From Stenoxybacter acetivorans DSM 19021 (GTDB lineage: Bacteria > Pseudomonadota > Gammaproteobacteria > Burkholderiales > Neisseriaceae), in contig NZ_JQKE01000020.1 in assembly GCF_000745895.1 (NCBI RefSeq), forward strand, positions 1 to 43,073: a stretch of DNA of 43,073 nt, read 5' to 3'. Below, piece after piece: positions 1 through 8,251 of this stretch; positions within the stretch are counted from its first letter, which is position 1; each line of letters opens with the position of its first letter. Under the pieces are notes generated by a model. The model ran no database searches. It worked only from the letters and a program-made list of their open reading frames with translations, and was not told where the DNA came from. The position numbers were made by a program, and so were the translations under genes.

Positions 1-83
1 TGCTTAGGCAATATACCTTTATTTACTAATCAAGCCATTTGCGAAAATATTTTACAGAAAATACTTTCGTAAATAGCTAAATT

Positions 84-236
84 CTATGCTTTTTTGCTAT
101 TCACTATGCTGTTACTATATAGCAAGGTAGTAGAACCTGAGCCGGTAACATCAAGCTGAGCAATCAGATTGCGCAAATCTTCATCAGTAGAAACATTGGC
201 AAGAAGTGCATTGGCTTCTAACATAGTTAGTGACAT
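84..236 (-). CDS. 50-aa peptide, copy 1 (possible secreted or RiPP-like precursor)
   Basis: A 51-codon ORF with a good Shine-Dalgarno (AGGAG, 8 nt before ATG). The product starts MSLTMLEANALLANV, continues with an acidic helix-like stretch (STDEDLRNLIAQLDV), then TGSGSTTLLYSNS and a lysine tail. The N-terminal part loosely resembles Nif11/NHLP-type leader peptides, and the GSG resembles a double-glycine-type cleavage region; both statements are inference. It shares nearly all residues with the second copy at 873-1025. No modification enzyme or transporter is visible nearby. It follows the 156-aa gene by 29 nt and is probably cotranscribed with it. I do not recognise the family. Confidence 0.6.
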   Translation of the reverse strand: MSLTMLEANALLANVSTDEDLRNLIAQLDVTGSGSTTLLYSNSIVNSKKA

Positions 237-265
237 TTTGATTCTCCTTAAATGAACCTTTTTGA

Positions 266-736
266 TTAAAAACTGAATTTAACAACAGCATTGGGGATTT
301 TTTTACTATATGCACCATCATATTCATAAATGGTGAGAGCTTCTTTTAATACAGCAATAACAGATTCTTTTGACATCTCTGGTACATTTGAAATATCTAT
401 TTCCAATAAATCCCAAGCAAGCAAAAAAGGATTATCTGAAAAAGAATGCGGGCAATGAGTGCGTTCAATTATCAAAGGTACACGCCGCCTTTGGAAATTG
501 AGAACAGCAACTCTTTTATTTGTTGGCTCGGGACGCCCACTCATACCAGTCTCCATAATTGTCTTTGCCATGATGAAATAAATATCTTTATCTCTATCTA
601 TCGTCCAAGCATGCCAAAACCCTGACGGTCTTCCATTTTTCCACTCTCTGTCAGATGGAAAAAAACCTCTCATTAACTCATCAAGTCCATATTTCTGAAT
701 ATCTTCTTCAGAAACAATCTCATTTACAAAAGCCAT
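266..736 (-). CDS. Unrecognised 156-aa protein, copy 1 (possible immunity-type protein)
   Basis: The product starts MAFVNEIVSEEDIQKYGLDE, contains a TIDRDKDIYFIM strand and an IIERTHCPHSFS motif, and ends VVKFSF. There is no signal peptide or membrane segment, so it should be cytoplasmic. AAGGA lies 8 nt before the ATG. It is about 80% identical by eye to the copy at 1051-1530, with differences concentrated around residues 22-45 and 60-75. Tandem diverged copies beside a ruined RTX toxin gene are typical of orphan immunity genes, but no domain supports that directly. The 50-aa peptide gene follows immediately, and the pair repeats as a unit. Confidence 0.75.
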   Translation of the reverse strand: MAFVNEIVSEEDIQKYGLDELMRGFFPSDREWKNGRPSGFWHAWTIDRDKDIYFIMAKTIMETGMSGRPEPTNKRVAVLNFQRRRVPLIIERTHCPHSFSDNPFLLAWDLLEIDISNVPEMSKESVIAVLKEALTIYEYDGAYSKKIPNAVVKFSF

Positions 737-872
737 AATACGTATCCTTCATTTAAAGTGTGGTAAATAATTAAACCCTTAATTTTTATTGCTTAGGCAA
801 TATGCCTTTGTTTACTAATCAAGCCATTTGCGAAAATATTTTACAAAAAACGCTTTCGTAAATGGTTAAATT

Positions 873-1025
873 CTATGCTTTTTTGCTATTCACCATGCTA
901 CCACTATATAGCAAGGTAGTATAACCCGAGCCAGAAACATCAAGTTGAGCAATCAGATTACGCAAATCTTCATCAGTAGAAACATTGGCAAGAAGTGCAT
1001 TGGCTTCTGTCATGGTAAGGGACAT
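873..1025 (-). CDS. 50-aa peptide, copy 2
   Basis: Paralogue of the peptide at 84-236, with the same length, the same AGGAG ribosome-binding site and the same position 25 nt after its partner gene. Substitutions cluster in the C-terminal third: VSGSGYTTLLYSGSM here against VTGSGSTTLLYSNSI in copy 1. The N-terminal 28 residues are nearly invariant (one leucine-to-threonine change). A conserved leader with a more variable tail fits a processed peptide, but two copies are too few to prove it. Confidence 0.6.
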   Translation of the reverse strand: MSLTMTEANALLANVSTDEDLRNLIAQLDVSGSGYTTLLYSGSMVNSKKA

Positions 1026-1050
1026 TTTGATTCTCCTAAAATTTTAGTGA

Positions 1051-1530
1051 TTAAAAACTGAACTCAACAACGGTATTGGGGATTTTTTTACTATATGCCC
1101 CATCATATCCATAAATGGTGAGAGCTTCTTTTAATACAGCAATAACAGATTTTTTTGACATCTCTGGTACATTTGAGGTATCTATTTCCAATAAATCCCA
1201 AGCGAGCAAAAAAGGATTATCTGAAAAAGAGTGTGGGCAATGAGTGCGTTCAATTATTAAAGGTACACGCCGCTCTTGAAAATTAAGAACAGCAATTCTT
1301 TTGTTTGTTGGTTCAGGTCTATCACTCGGCCCTATCTCTTTAATTGTTTTAACTATCATGAAATAAATACCTCTATCCCTATCTATCGTCCATGAGTACC
1401 AAAACCCTTCAGGTCTTCCTCTCCCTCCTTTACCCCAATCAAGATCGAAAGGATGGAAATCACCCATAAGCTCATCAAGCCCATATTTCTGAATATCTTC
1501 CTCAGAAATAATTTCATTCACAAAAGCCAT
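1051..1530 (-). CDS. Unrecognised 159-aa protein, copy 2
   Basis: Paralogue of the 156-aa protein at 266-736, three residues longer in the region around residues 22-40, where the two differ most. It keeps the TIDRDRGIYFM strand, the IIERTHCPHSFS motif and the C-terminal helix with YSKKIPNTVVEFSF. It is the first gene of the more upstream cassette in the minus-strand direction. The upstream DNA (1531-1575) matches the DNA upstream of copy 1 (737-785), so promoter and gene were duplicated together. Function unknown; see copy 1 for the immunity hypothesis. Confidence 0.75.
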   Translation of the reverse strand: MAFVNEIISEEDIQKYGLDELMGDFHPFDLDWGKGGRGRPEGFWYSWTIDRDRGIYFMIVKTIKEIGPSDRPEPTNKRIAVLNFQERRVPLIIERTHCPHSFSDNPFLLAWDLLEIDTSNVPEMSKKSVIAVLKEALTIYGYDGAYSKKIPNTVVEFSF

Positions 1531-1575
1531 AATATATATCCTTAGTTTAAAGTATGGTAAATAATCAAACCCTTG

Positions 1576-1740
1576 ATTTTTACTGCTCAGGCTGTATGCC
1601 TTTGTTTACTAATCAAGCCATTTGCGAAAATATTTTACAGAAAATGCTTTCGTAAATAGCTAAATTCTATTCTTTTTTGCTATTCACTATGCTGTCGCTA
1701 TTACTATGCAACAAAGTAGTAGAGTTCAGAACCTGTAATT
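1576..1740 (-). pseudogene. Decayed third copy of the peptide cassette end
   Basis: The sequence matches 1-160 and 786-945 but carries changes that break the reading frame of the peptide. The ACAGGTTCTGAACTC stretch corresponds to the codons for TGSGS, then the frame is lost. The AT-rich hairpin after the stop is intact. The copy ends at about 1740, just before the uptake-sequence inverted repeat, so its 5' part and the partner gene are missing. Confidence 0.6.
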
Positions 1741-1747
1741 TAAGCAC

Positions 1748-1803
1748 AGACAGGCTGCCTGAAAGCATGGAAACTCAGTCCCGTGCTTTCAGGCAGCCTG
1801 TCT
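1748..1803. terminator. Inverted uptake-sequence pair, 20-bp stem
   Basis: Arms at 1748-1767 and 1784-1803 are perfectly complementary, and each contains the uptake word AGGCTGCCTGAA or its complement. The loop is 16 nt. Paired uptake sequences commonly serve as intrinsic terminators in Neisseriaceae. Here it separates the RTX remnant from the peptide cassettes. No long T-run follows on either strand. Confidence 0.7.
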
Positions 1804-1931
1804 AATAAATTTTGACCCATCGAATACATTACCCAATCCCCGCAGATACAGATAAATAACGTAATGATGCTTAACATTTTTTGGCATACTACACCCTTTT
1901 ATTTTAGGTATGCAACGGTAAAATTAGGCTT

Positions 1932-2415
1932 TTACACAATTTCCAAACAACATGCCACACTGCTGCCTCTACCCAGATAATTGTTGCCGTGATACAGGGT
2001 TTTAATAGCATTTTCTTCATTGCCTTCACCGCCGTTTAACACATCATCGCCGTAATAGCCATACAAAGTATCATTGCCCGCCATGTCTTGATTATGCTGA
2101 TGCCCCTCAACAGAATCATCGCCCAATAAAATGTCGTTGCCCTCGCCGCCATGCAGCTGGTCATTGCCTTGACCGCCGTATAACTCATCATCGCCCTCGC
2201 CGCCGTCCAAAACATCATCTCGTATTCATCGGCAACAGCAACCTTTTCTTGCCCCTCATCGATAGCGAAATCACCTCACAGTCAATCATTATCACTGCCG
2301 CCGATTAAATAATCGTGTCCGCCGCCTGCCATATGGTCATTGCCGCTGCTGCCATTGAGGCAATCTTTGCCATGATATTTACCCGATACCGTATCAAGGT
2401 AATCACTAAAGAGGT
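1932..2415 (-). pseudogene. RTX (calcium-binding nonapeptide repeat) toxin remnant
   Basis: The minus strand encodes nonapeptides of the type [18 protein letters not shown] and GGEGNDILL, then [17 protein letters not shown]. These are classic RTX repeats (GGxGxDxUx) that bind calcium after type I secretion. Upstream (about 2250-2415) a second segment reads GSSGNDHMAGGGHDYLIGG in another frame and is separated by stop codons at about 2222-2285. The gene is therefore broken by at least one frameshift and several stops, and its upstream part is replaced by insertion-sequence debris. Only a short C-terminal repeat region survives. Confidence 0.75.
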
Positions 2416-2439
2416 CAAGCAGTGGTTCGGATGCGGTTT

Positions 2440-2548
2440 TGCTGCTGAAGATGATGCTCAATTGGTTGAAAATTACTTTAATCAGCTGAAAGAATATAAG
2501 CGAATTGCCATAAGAGCCGATAAAATGGATTTGTTTTTTCGGCTGTGA
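2440..2548 (+). pseudogene. IS5-family transposase C-terminal fragment
   Basis: The reading frame encodes VENYFNQLKEYKRIAIRADK followed by MDLFFRL and a stop. This resembles the C-terminal FNxLKxxRRIATRYDK region of IS5-family DDE transposases, with RYDK degraded to RADK. The rest of the element is missing, and the frame runs backwards into the antisense of the RTX remnant. It marks an old insertion or deletion event at the RTX locus. Confidence 0.55.
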
Positions 2549-2666
2549 TTTATTTTTGTGCTGCTGAAATTAATCTATGCTGAGTTTTAAATATCCACAG
2601 ACTCTAGAATGATGTATCAGGTATTAGCCAAAGTAACTAGATTGAAACCAAAAAACTTTTTATAAA

Positions 2667-2704
2667 AAACAGGCTGCCTGAAACCGTTTTCAGGCAGCCT
2701 GTTT
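2667..2704 (-). terminator. Terminator of the narK operon (inverted uptake words)
   Basis: Arms at 2667-2683 and 2688-2704 form a 17-bp perfect stem made of two inverted AGGCTGCCTGAA words with a 4-nt loop. On the minus strand it is followed by a T-rich tract. It lies 26 nt past the narK2 stop codon, so it very probably ends that transcript. Confidence 0.8.
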
Positions 2705-2729
2705 ATCTTTCAATTAAATCCGCTTCAAT

Positions 2730-4115
2730 TCAACATTCAATTTCAGCGTTTTTGCGTGCGTAGTACCACCAATTAATCAGCACACAAGTTATATAAAACA
2801 CAATAAACCCAACCAGCGCGGCAACCGGGCTGCCGGTAACGGCGAGGGAAGTACCAAAACTTTTCGGGATAAAAAAGCCGCCGTATGCACCAATCGCACC
2901 CATAAAACCCACCACAGCGGCAGATTCGCGCGCGGCATCGTTTCTTGCTTGGTAGAGCATGTCTTCGCTGGCATTTTTCAGACGCAGCTCAGTGAGTGCG
3001 GAGAAAATGCGCGGTGCTTGAGCAAACGTAGAGGCATTGCCCACGCCGGTGAACGCAAACAGCAGCATAAAGCAGGAGAAAAAGCCCCAGAAATTACCGC
3101 CCATGCCGTTATGCGGCAGAAAGAAAATCACGCCGCACACCGCTAAAATCATAATGATGAAGCTGTATTGCGTTACTTTACCCGCCGGTACACGGTCAGA
3201 AACCCAGCCGCCGACTACCCGCGACAACGCGCCGACAAAAGGACCCAGAAAAGCATATTTGGTGGGATCAACCATCGGAAATTCAGATTTGGTGAGCAAA
3301 GGAAATGCTGCGGAAAAACCGATAAATGAACCGAAAGTACCGATATAAAGCCAGCACATCAGCCAATTGTGTTTGCGTTTAAAAATCACTGCCTGTTCTT
3401 TGAACGAGGCTTTGGCAGAGGAAATATCATTCATGCCAAACCAAGCGGCAATTGCGCAAATGGCGATAAACGGCACCCACACAAAGCCGGCGTTTTGCAG
3501 CCAAATAGAGCCTGTACTGCCGTCGGCATTTTTCAAGACTTGCGGCTCGCCGCCAAACGCGCCGAACACACCGGCGGTGATCACCAGCGGCACCACAAAT
3601 TGCACCACCGATACACCCAAATTACCCAAACCAGCGTTAATGCCCAGTGCATTGCCTTTTTCCGCTTTCGGGTAGAAAAAGCTGATGTTTGCCATGGACG
3701 AGCTGAAATTAGCACCGCCGAAACCGCACAATAAAGCCAACACCAGCATCAGTGCATAACTTGTGTTTGGGTTTTGCACACAAATACCCAAGCCAATGGC
3801 AGGAATCAGCAGGCTGGCGGTAGAAACCGCAGTGAATCGGCGGCCGCCGAAAATCGGCACCATAAACGAATAGAAAATACGCATGGTTGCCCCTGAAAGT
3901 GCGGGCATCGCGGCAAGCCAGAACAATTGGTTTTTGGTGAATTCAAAACCCACTTGCGGCAGCTTAACCACCACAACACTCCACACCTGCCACACCACAA
4001 ACGCCAGCATCAAACTCGGCACGGAAATCCACAGATTGCGGCGGGCAATGCTGCGTCCGCTCTGTGCCCATTGGCTGGGGTTTTCCGGCTGCCAATCGGT
4101 TAATAATTTTGCCAT
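2730..4115 (-). CDS. narK2: NarK2-type nitrate/nitrite transporter
   Basis: A 461-aa major facilitator protein with about 12 hydrophobic helices in the inner membrane. The nitrate signature is visible as GINAGLGNLGVSVVQF near residue 155, together with a second glycine-rich motif near residue 410 (GAIGAYGGFFIP). Family members of this length exchange nitrate for nitrite during nitrate respiration. It lies 36 nt downstream of a NarK1-type gene, the NarK1-NarK2 order seen as a fused protein in Paracoccus. The long N-terminal hydrophilic segment (LTDWQPENPSQW) is typical of NarK2. The operon ends in an uptake-sequence terminator. No narGHJI genes are seen next to it. Confidence 0.9.
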   Translation of the reverse strand: MAKLLTDWQPENPSQWAQSGRSIARRNLWISVPSLMLAFVVWQVWSVVVVKLPQVGFEFTKNQLFWLAAMPALSGATMRIFYSFMVPIFGGRRFTAVSTASLLIPAIGLGICVQNPNTSYALMLVLALLCGFGGANFSSSMANISFFYPKAEKGNALGINAGLGNLGVSVVQFVVPLVITAGVFGAFGGEPQVLKNADGSTGSIWLQNAGFVWVPFIAICAIAAWFGMNDISSAKASFKEQAVIFKRKHNWLMCWLYIGTFGSFIGFSAAFPLLTKSEFPMVDPTKYAFLGPFVGALSRVVGGWVSDRVPAGKVTQYSFIIMILAVCGVIFFLPHNGMGGNFWGFFSCFMLLFAFTGVGNASTFAQAPRIFSALTELRLKNASEDMLYQARNDAARESAAVVGFMGAIGAYGGFFIPKSFGTSLAVTGSPVAALVGFIVFYITCVLINWWYYARKNAEIEC

Positions 4116-4151
4116 TACAAATACTCCTGATTATGATTATTGAATCATTGA

Positions 4152-5333
4152 TTATTTTTTAAATTTGCCTTCAGAAATATACATCCATATCAAGCTCACC
4201 AGCACGGTAACAAACATCAGTGCGAAACTGCTGGAGCGGATTCCGGTGAGGTCCACCAGTGCGCCGAACATAATCGGCAGTAGAAAGCCGCCCAAACCGC
4301 CCGCCAGACCCACCACGCCGGATACTGTACCGATGTCTTTCGGAAACTCATCGGAAATGTATTTGAATGTAGAGGCTTTACCAATTGCCATGGCAATGCC
4401 CGCCAAGAACAGTAGCACCGTAAACATGGTTACCGAAATGCCCACTTTTTCTTGCGGAAAACTCAATAATAAGAAAATGGCGGCACAAATCCAGAACACC
4501 CATTCAGTAACCCGCCGCGCACCGAAATGGTCGGAAAACCAGCCGCCCACAGCACGCAATACACCGCCCGGCATAGAGAAACACGCTGCCAGAAAACCGG
4601 CGGTTGCCAGCGGCAGGCTGTATTGGTCTTGGTAGTAATGCACCATCCACAAAGACAAACCCACATAACCGCCGAACACCACAGAATAATACTGACTGTA
4701 GCGCAATACGGCACTGTCTTTCATCAAGCGCATTTGGTCGCCCAATTTCACTGTGGGCGGAACCAAATGTTCCGGTTTGCTGTAGGTGAACACCCAAAAC
4801 AAAATGGTGGTAACCAACAAAATTACGCCGTACACATTCGGCAGCATTTGCCAGCCCCATGCACCGATGATGGCGGGAGCCAATAATTTATTCACTGCCG
4901 CACCGGCATTGCCCGCGCCGAATACACCCATTGCCAAGCCTTGGCGTTTCGGCGGAAACCAGCGGGCAACATAGGGTGTGCCCACCGAAAACGAGCCGCC
5001 GACCAAGCCCACCCACAAGCCGATAATCAAAAATTGCCAAAACTGAGTAGCCACTTGCAGTAAAAACACCGCGGGCACACTCACCAGCATCAGCAGGAAA
5101 AACACAATCCGTCCGCCGTAGCGATCAGTCCAAATGCCCAGCGGCACACGAATCAATGAACCGGATAACACCGGCATTGCCGCCAAAATACCGAATTCGG
5201 TTTCAGACAACCCCAAGGTTTTTTTCAGCGGCACACCCAACACCGCAAAAATCATCCACACCATAAAACAGACCGTAAAAGCCACCGTACTGGAACCCAG
5301 TACACTGTATGCTTTGTAATTGTCGGTTTTCAT
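4152..5333 (-). CDS. narK1: NarK1-type nitrate transporter
   Basis: Major facilitator protein with about 12 helices. The motif GVFGAGNAGAAVNKLLAP and the later GLAGGLGGFLLPIMFG are the two nitrate signatures. NarK1 types are proton-nitrate symporters, so the pair would cover uptake and nitrate/nitrite exchange. I place the start at MKTDNYKAYS, six codons inside the longest frame, because GGTGAGG lies 7 nt upstream of that ATG. The gene is divergent from narX across about 230 bp that should hold promoters for both. I looked for FNR or NarL sites and found no convincing one. Confidence 0.9.
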   Translation of the reverse strand: MKTDNYKAYSVLGSSTVAFTVCFMVWMIFAVLGVPLKKTLGLSETEFGILAAMPVLSGSLIRVPLGIWTDRYGGRIVFFLLMLVSVPAVFLLQVATQFWQFLIIGLWVGLVGGSFSVGTPYVARWFPPKRQGLAMGVFGAGNAGAAVNKLLAPAIIGAWGWQMLPNVYGVILLVTTILFWVFTYSKPEHLVPPTVKLGDQMRLMKDSAVLRYSQYYSVVFGGYVGLSLWMVHYYQDQYSLPLATAGFLAACFSMPGGVLRAVGGWFSDHFGARRVTEWVFWICAAIFLLLSFPQEKVGISVTMFTVLLFLAGIAMAIGKASTFKYISDEFPKDIGTVSGVVGLAGGLGGFLLPIMFGALVDLTGIRSSSFALMFVTVLVSLIWMYISEGKFKK

Positions 5334-5566
5334 AAAACACCTCACCATCATTTGAGTAAAGAAAGATTAACAGGTTTCAGGCTACGCCGATTTTTCCTCA
5401 CTCAATATTGCCCGAATGACCGTAAACGGTGTTTTTTTGGGCTAAGGCAAACTAATTACTTTTGATGAATAAAACAATAATGATGGCTTATTGGCATGTT
5501 CACCGATTTAAGGATACGATTTCACTGTTTCCACACGGCGCAGCCCGCCGTTTTTCAGAAAACCTT

Positions 5567-7363
5567 ATGACAAATAAACCCTTACACAGCCTTTCAGCCA
5601 CTTTATTAACAGCCATTGTGTTTTGGCTTATCGGTGCATTGCTGTTCACAGGCATGACCTTAAATTTATCGTGGGAGCTGGAAAGCGGCGGTATTGCCAT
5701 CAATGATGCAGGCAGCCTGCGCAAACGCATGTATCACATGGCAGCACTGGCCAGTTTGCCGCAGCAGCAAGAACAAATTGCCAAAGAAGAAGCGGATTTT
5801 TATACCGTATTAACCCGTTTAAAAAATCTGCACGCCGGAAACTGGCTGCACAGCGAAAACAGCACCGTACAAAAGCAGCTGGATGACATTTACGTTACCG
5901 CTGCTGAATTTATTCAGGAATTCAAAAAATCAACCCAAGAACCAACCCATTTAAACGTGAATCAATTGCAAGAAACCACGCAATTCATTTCCCAAATAGA
6001 CCGTTTGGTAAAAACCATCGAAACCGAAAACACCCAGAATATCCAATTGCTGAGGCTGTTTCAGTTTATGCTGATTGGCATGGTGGTGTTGTCGGCATTT
6101 ATCGCACTGCTGTTTTTAAATCAATTGGTGATTAAACCGCTTACCCGACTCAAAAACGGTATCTTGCAAATCGGGCGCGGTGATTTGAGCGTACGCATTT
6201 CCGAAGAAAACGGTGATGAATTCAGTGAAGTGGCGGGCGGTTTTAACCGAATGGCATTAAACTTATCCGATGTATATGATCACTTAGAAGCCAAAATTCA
6301 TGAAAAAACCGTGGATTTGGAGGAAAAAAATCATGTTCTGCGCCAAATGTATGACATCACCGCTTTTTTGCACGAATCACAAACACAGGAAAACATGATC
6401 GAAGGCTTCCTGAAACACATTTTGAATTTAAGCCAAGCACAAGACGGCTCTTTGAAACTCTTTGACAAAAACAGCGGCAACAGTAACGCGTCCGTTAACC
6501 CGTATGAAAACAGCCCGCATGAAAACACCGTTTCAGAGTCAAACGAAACCAACAAAATCACTGAAACCCAATTCCTCATTCAGCACAACCAAGACAATAT
6601 TGGTCAAATGAGTCTGTTTTTCAGCAATGAAGCGGCTTTGAGCGCGGCACAAATCAAGCTGATTGAAATCTTGTGCAGCCAATTGGGCGTATCCATTGAA
6701 AATCAGCGCAGCATTCAATTGGAAAAACAGCTGGCGGTGATTGAAGAGCGCAACCTTATGGCGCAAGGTCTGCATGACAGCATTGCCCAATCTTTATCTT
6801 TTCTCAACCTGCAAGTGCAAATGCTTGGTCAAGCCATTGCCAAAAAGAACTTTGAACAAGCCGAAGAAAATTTGAGATTTATCCGCGAAGGCGTACAGGA
6901 AGCATACGACGATGTCCGCGAATTATTGCTGAATTTCCGCACCCGCATCGGCAATCAAGGTTTTGCTGATGCCGTACAATCGGTTATCGCCCGCTTTCAG
7001 AAACAAACCGGTATCGAAATCAGCAGCAGCATCAATCAAAACGAGCCGCCTTTAGACATGGAGCAGCAATTACAAGCCTTATTTATTCTTCAGGAAGCCT
7101 TATCCAATGTACGCAAACACGCCCATGCCACTCATGTAACCATCACCATCAGCTACCAGCCGAACTTTATATTAACCGTGAATGACAACGGCTTTGGTTT
7201 TGATATGACAAGCATTCACAACAAGCAAGACAGGCATGTGGGTTTGGGCATCATGAACGAGCGCACCAGCCGCGCCAAAGGCGAATTGTGCGTAAAATCC
7301 GTTTTACAGCAAGGCACTCAAGTGATTTTAAATATTCCCAACAATACGAAGGAAACATCATGA
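5567..7363 (+). CDS. narX: Nitrate/nitrite sensor histidine kinase NarX
   Basis: Inner-membrane kinase of 598 aa from the chosen start. TM1 is about residues 11-33. The periplasmic P-box (INDAGSLRKRMY, residues 45-56) binds nitrate in this family. TM2 is about residues 165-190, followed by a HAMP linker, a GAF-like middle, a HisKA_3 histidine (GLHDSIAQSL) and an ATP-binding N box and NDNGFGFD. The longer frame from 5462 adds 35 residues with no ribosome-binding site; ATG 5567 gives the short N-terminus usual for NarX. The stop overlaps the narL start (ATGA). It should phosphorylate NarL. Confidence 0.9.
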   Translation: MTNKPLHSLSATLLTAIVFWLIGALLFTGMTLNLSWELESGGIAINDAGSLRKRMYHMAALASLPQQQEQIAKEEADFYTVLTRLKNLHAGNWLHSENSTVQKQLDDIYVTAAEFIQEFKKSTQEPTHLNVNQLQETTQFISQIDRLVKTIETENTQNIQLLRLFQFMLIGMVVLSAFIALLFLNQLVIKPLTRLKNGILQIGRGDLSVRISEENGDEFSEVAGGFNRMALNLSDVYDHLEAKIHEKTVDLEEKNHVLRQMYDITAFLHESQTQENMIEGFLKHILNLSQAQDGSLKLFDKNSGNSNASVNPYENSPHENTVSESNETNKITETQFLIQHNQDNIGQMSLFFSNEAALSAAQIKLIEILCSQLGVSIENQRSIQLEKQLAVIEERNLMAQGLHDSIAQSLSFLNLQVQMLGQAIAKKNFEQAEENLRFIREGVQEAYDDVRELLLNFRTRIGNQGFADAVQSVIARFQKQTGIEISSSINQNEPPLDMEQQLQALFILQEALSNVRKHAHATHVTITISYQPNFILTVNDNGFGFDMTSIHNKQDRHVGLGIMNERTSRAKGELCVKSVLQQGTQVILNIPNNTKETS

Positions 7364-8019
7364 CTCCCGAGAAAATTCGCATTTTGCTGGTTGATGACCA
7401 CAAATTGTTTCGCAGCGGCATGAAATTTTTGCTGACACAGCAAACCGATTTTGATGTTATCGGCGAAGCGTCCGACGGATTGGAGGGCGTGAAACTGGCT
7501 GAACAATTAAAACCCGATGTGATTTTACTGGATTTGGACATGCCGGTAATGAACGGGCGCGAAGCCTTGCCGCAGCTATTGAACAGCAATCCCGAATTAA
7601 CCGTATTGATGCTGACCGTATCAGAAGACGTTGTTGATTTAAAAGAATGTATGCGCAGCGGTGCAAAAGGCTATTTGCTGAAAAACATCGATACCGATTT
7701 TCTGATTGACAGCATTCGCAAAGCCGTGGACGGCGACAATGTTTTATCACCGGAAATCACCACCAAGCTCATTAATCAATTGCGTTCTCCCCAGCAGCCG
7801 ACGCTTGAAAACACCATTCACGAAACACTTACACCGCGTGAACGTGAAATTTTGGCGTGGCTGGCAAAAGGCGTGAGCAATAAGGTTATCGCCCGCAAGC
7901 TGGATTTGGCAGAAAGCACGGTTAAAGTACACGTTCAAAACCTGCTGCGCAAATTGGAACTGCACAGCCGCGTTCAGGCAGCCGTCTATGCCGTGGAACA
8001 TGGTTTAGACCAGTGCTAA
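7360..8019 (+). CDS. narL: Nitrate response regulator NarL
   Basis: A 219-aa LuxR-type regulator. The receiver domain has DD at residues 12-13, phosphoacceptor D58 (ILLDLDMP) and the lysine of YLLKNI. The output domain begins LTPREREILAWLAKG and contains the helix-turn-helix NKVIARKLDLAESTVKVHV. The start at 7360 overlaps the narX stop and has GAAGGAAAC just upstream, so translation is coupled. Probable targets include the adjacent narK genes; that is inference from context. Confidence 0.9.
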   Translation: MTPEKIRILLVDDHKLFRSGMKFLLTQQTDFDVIGEASDGLEGVKLAEQLKPDVILLDLDMPVMNGREALPQLLNSNPELTVLMLTVSEDVVDLKECMRSGAKGYLLKNIDTDFLIDSIRKAVDGDNVLSPEITTKLINQLRSPQQPTLENTIHETLTPREREILAWLAKGVSNKVIARKLDLAESTVKVHVQNLLRKLELHSRVQAAVYAVEHGLDQC

Positions 8020-8034
8020 ACACCCGAAAAACAA

Positions 8035-8212
8035 TTTCAGGCAGCCTGAAAACAAGCCGCAGCGGCGGCTTACTTGTTATCGCACCGCATATACAACTGC
8101 GGTAATCTGCTGTTGCCGCCGCCAAACAGCCAAAATCAAATGAATTACCGTGCTTTGACTGCTTTTGGCGGCTTTTGACCATTTACGCATGTTTCAGGCA
8201 GCCTGAAACATG
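8035..8212. repeat. Two uptake-sequence palindromes between narL and queA
   Basis: TTTCAGGCAGCCTGAAA at 8035-8051 and a longer palindrome extended with CATG arms at 8188-8212. Each contains the uptake word on both strands. They lie between convergent genes and may terminate both transcripts. A GC-rich hairpin (AAGCCGC/GCGGCTT, about 8056-8073) lies between them. Confidence 0.7.
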
Positions 8213-8251
8213 AAACGGCTGTATCTGTTTAAACAATACTTAAAAGCACAA

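Larger units (their letters stand above)
1..1740. repeat. Tandem ~790-bp duplication, two full units plus a decayed third
   Basis: The unit starts with TGCTTAGGCAATAT at 1, with the same word at 790 and as a diverged form at about 1582. Each complete unit (about 1-785 and 786-1575) holds, on the minus strand, a ~157-aa gene followed 25-29 nt later by a 50-aa peptide gene. After the peptide stop comes an AT-rich hairpin whose arms are about 17 nt (ATTTGCGAAAATATTTT near 43-59 pairs with its complement to about 80). The third unit keeps only the hairpin and the last codons of a peptide gene. Coding sequence and spacers are both conserved, so this is a whole-cassette duplication and not domain shuffling. 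Confidence 0.85.

Noticed and set aside
3037..4143. Long plus-strand ORFs opposite the narK genes
   Set aside because: Mirror frames of a codon-biased coding strand; composition is not protein-like.
5334..5566. FNR or NarL binding sites between narK1 and narX
   Set aside because: A partial TTGAT half-site and a TACTTTT word are present, but neither matches the full consensus.
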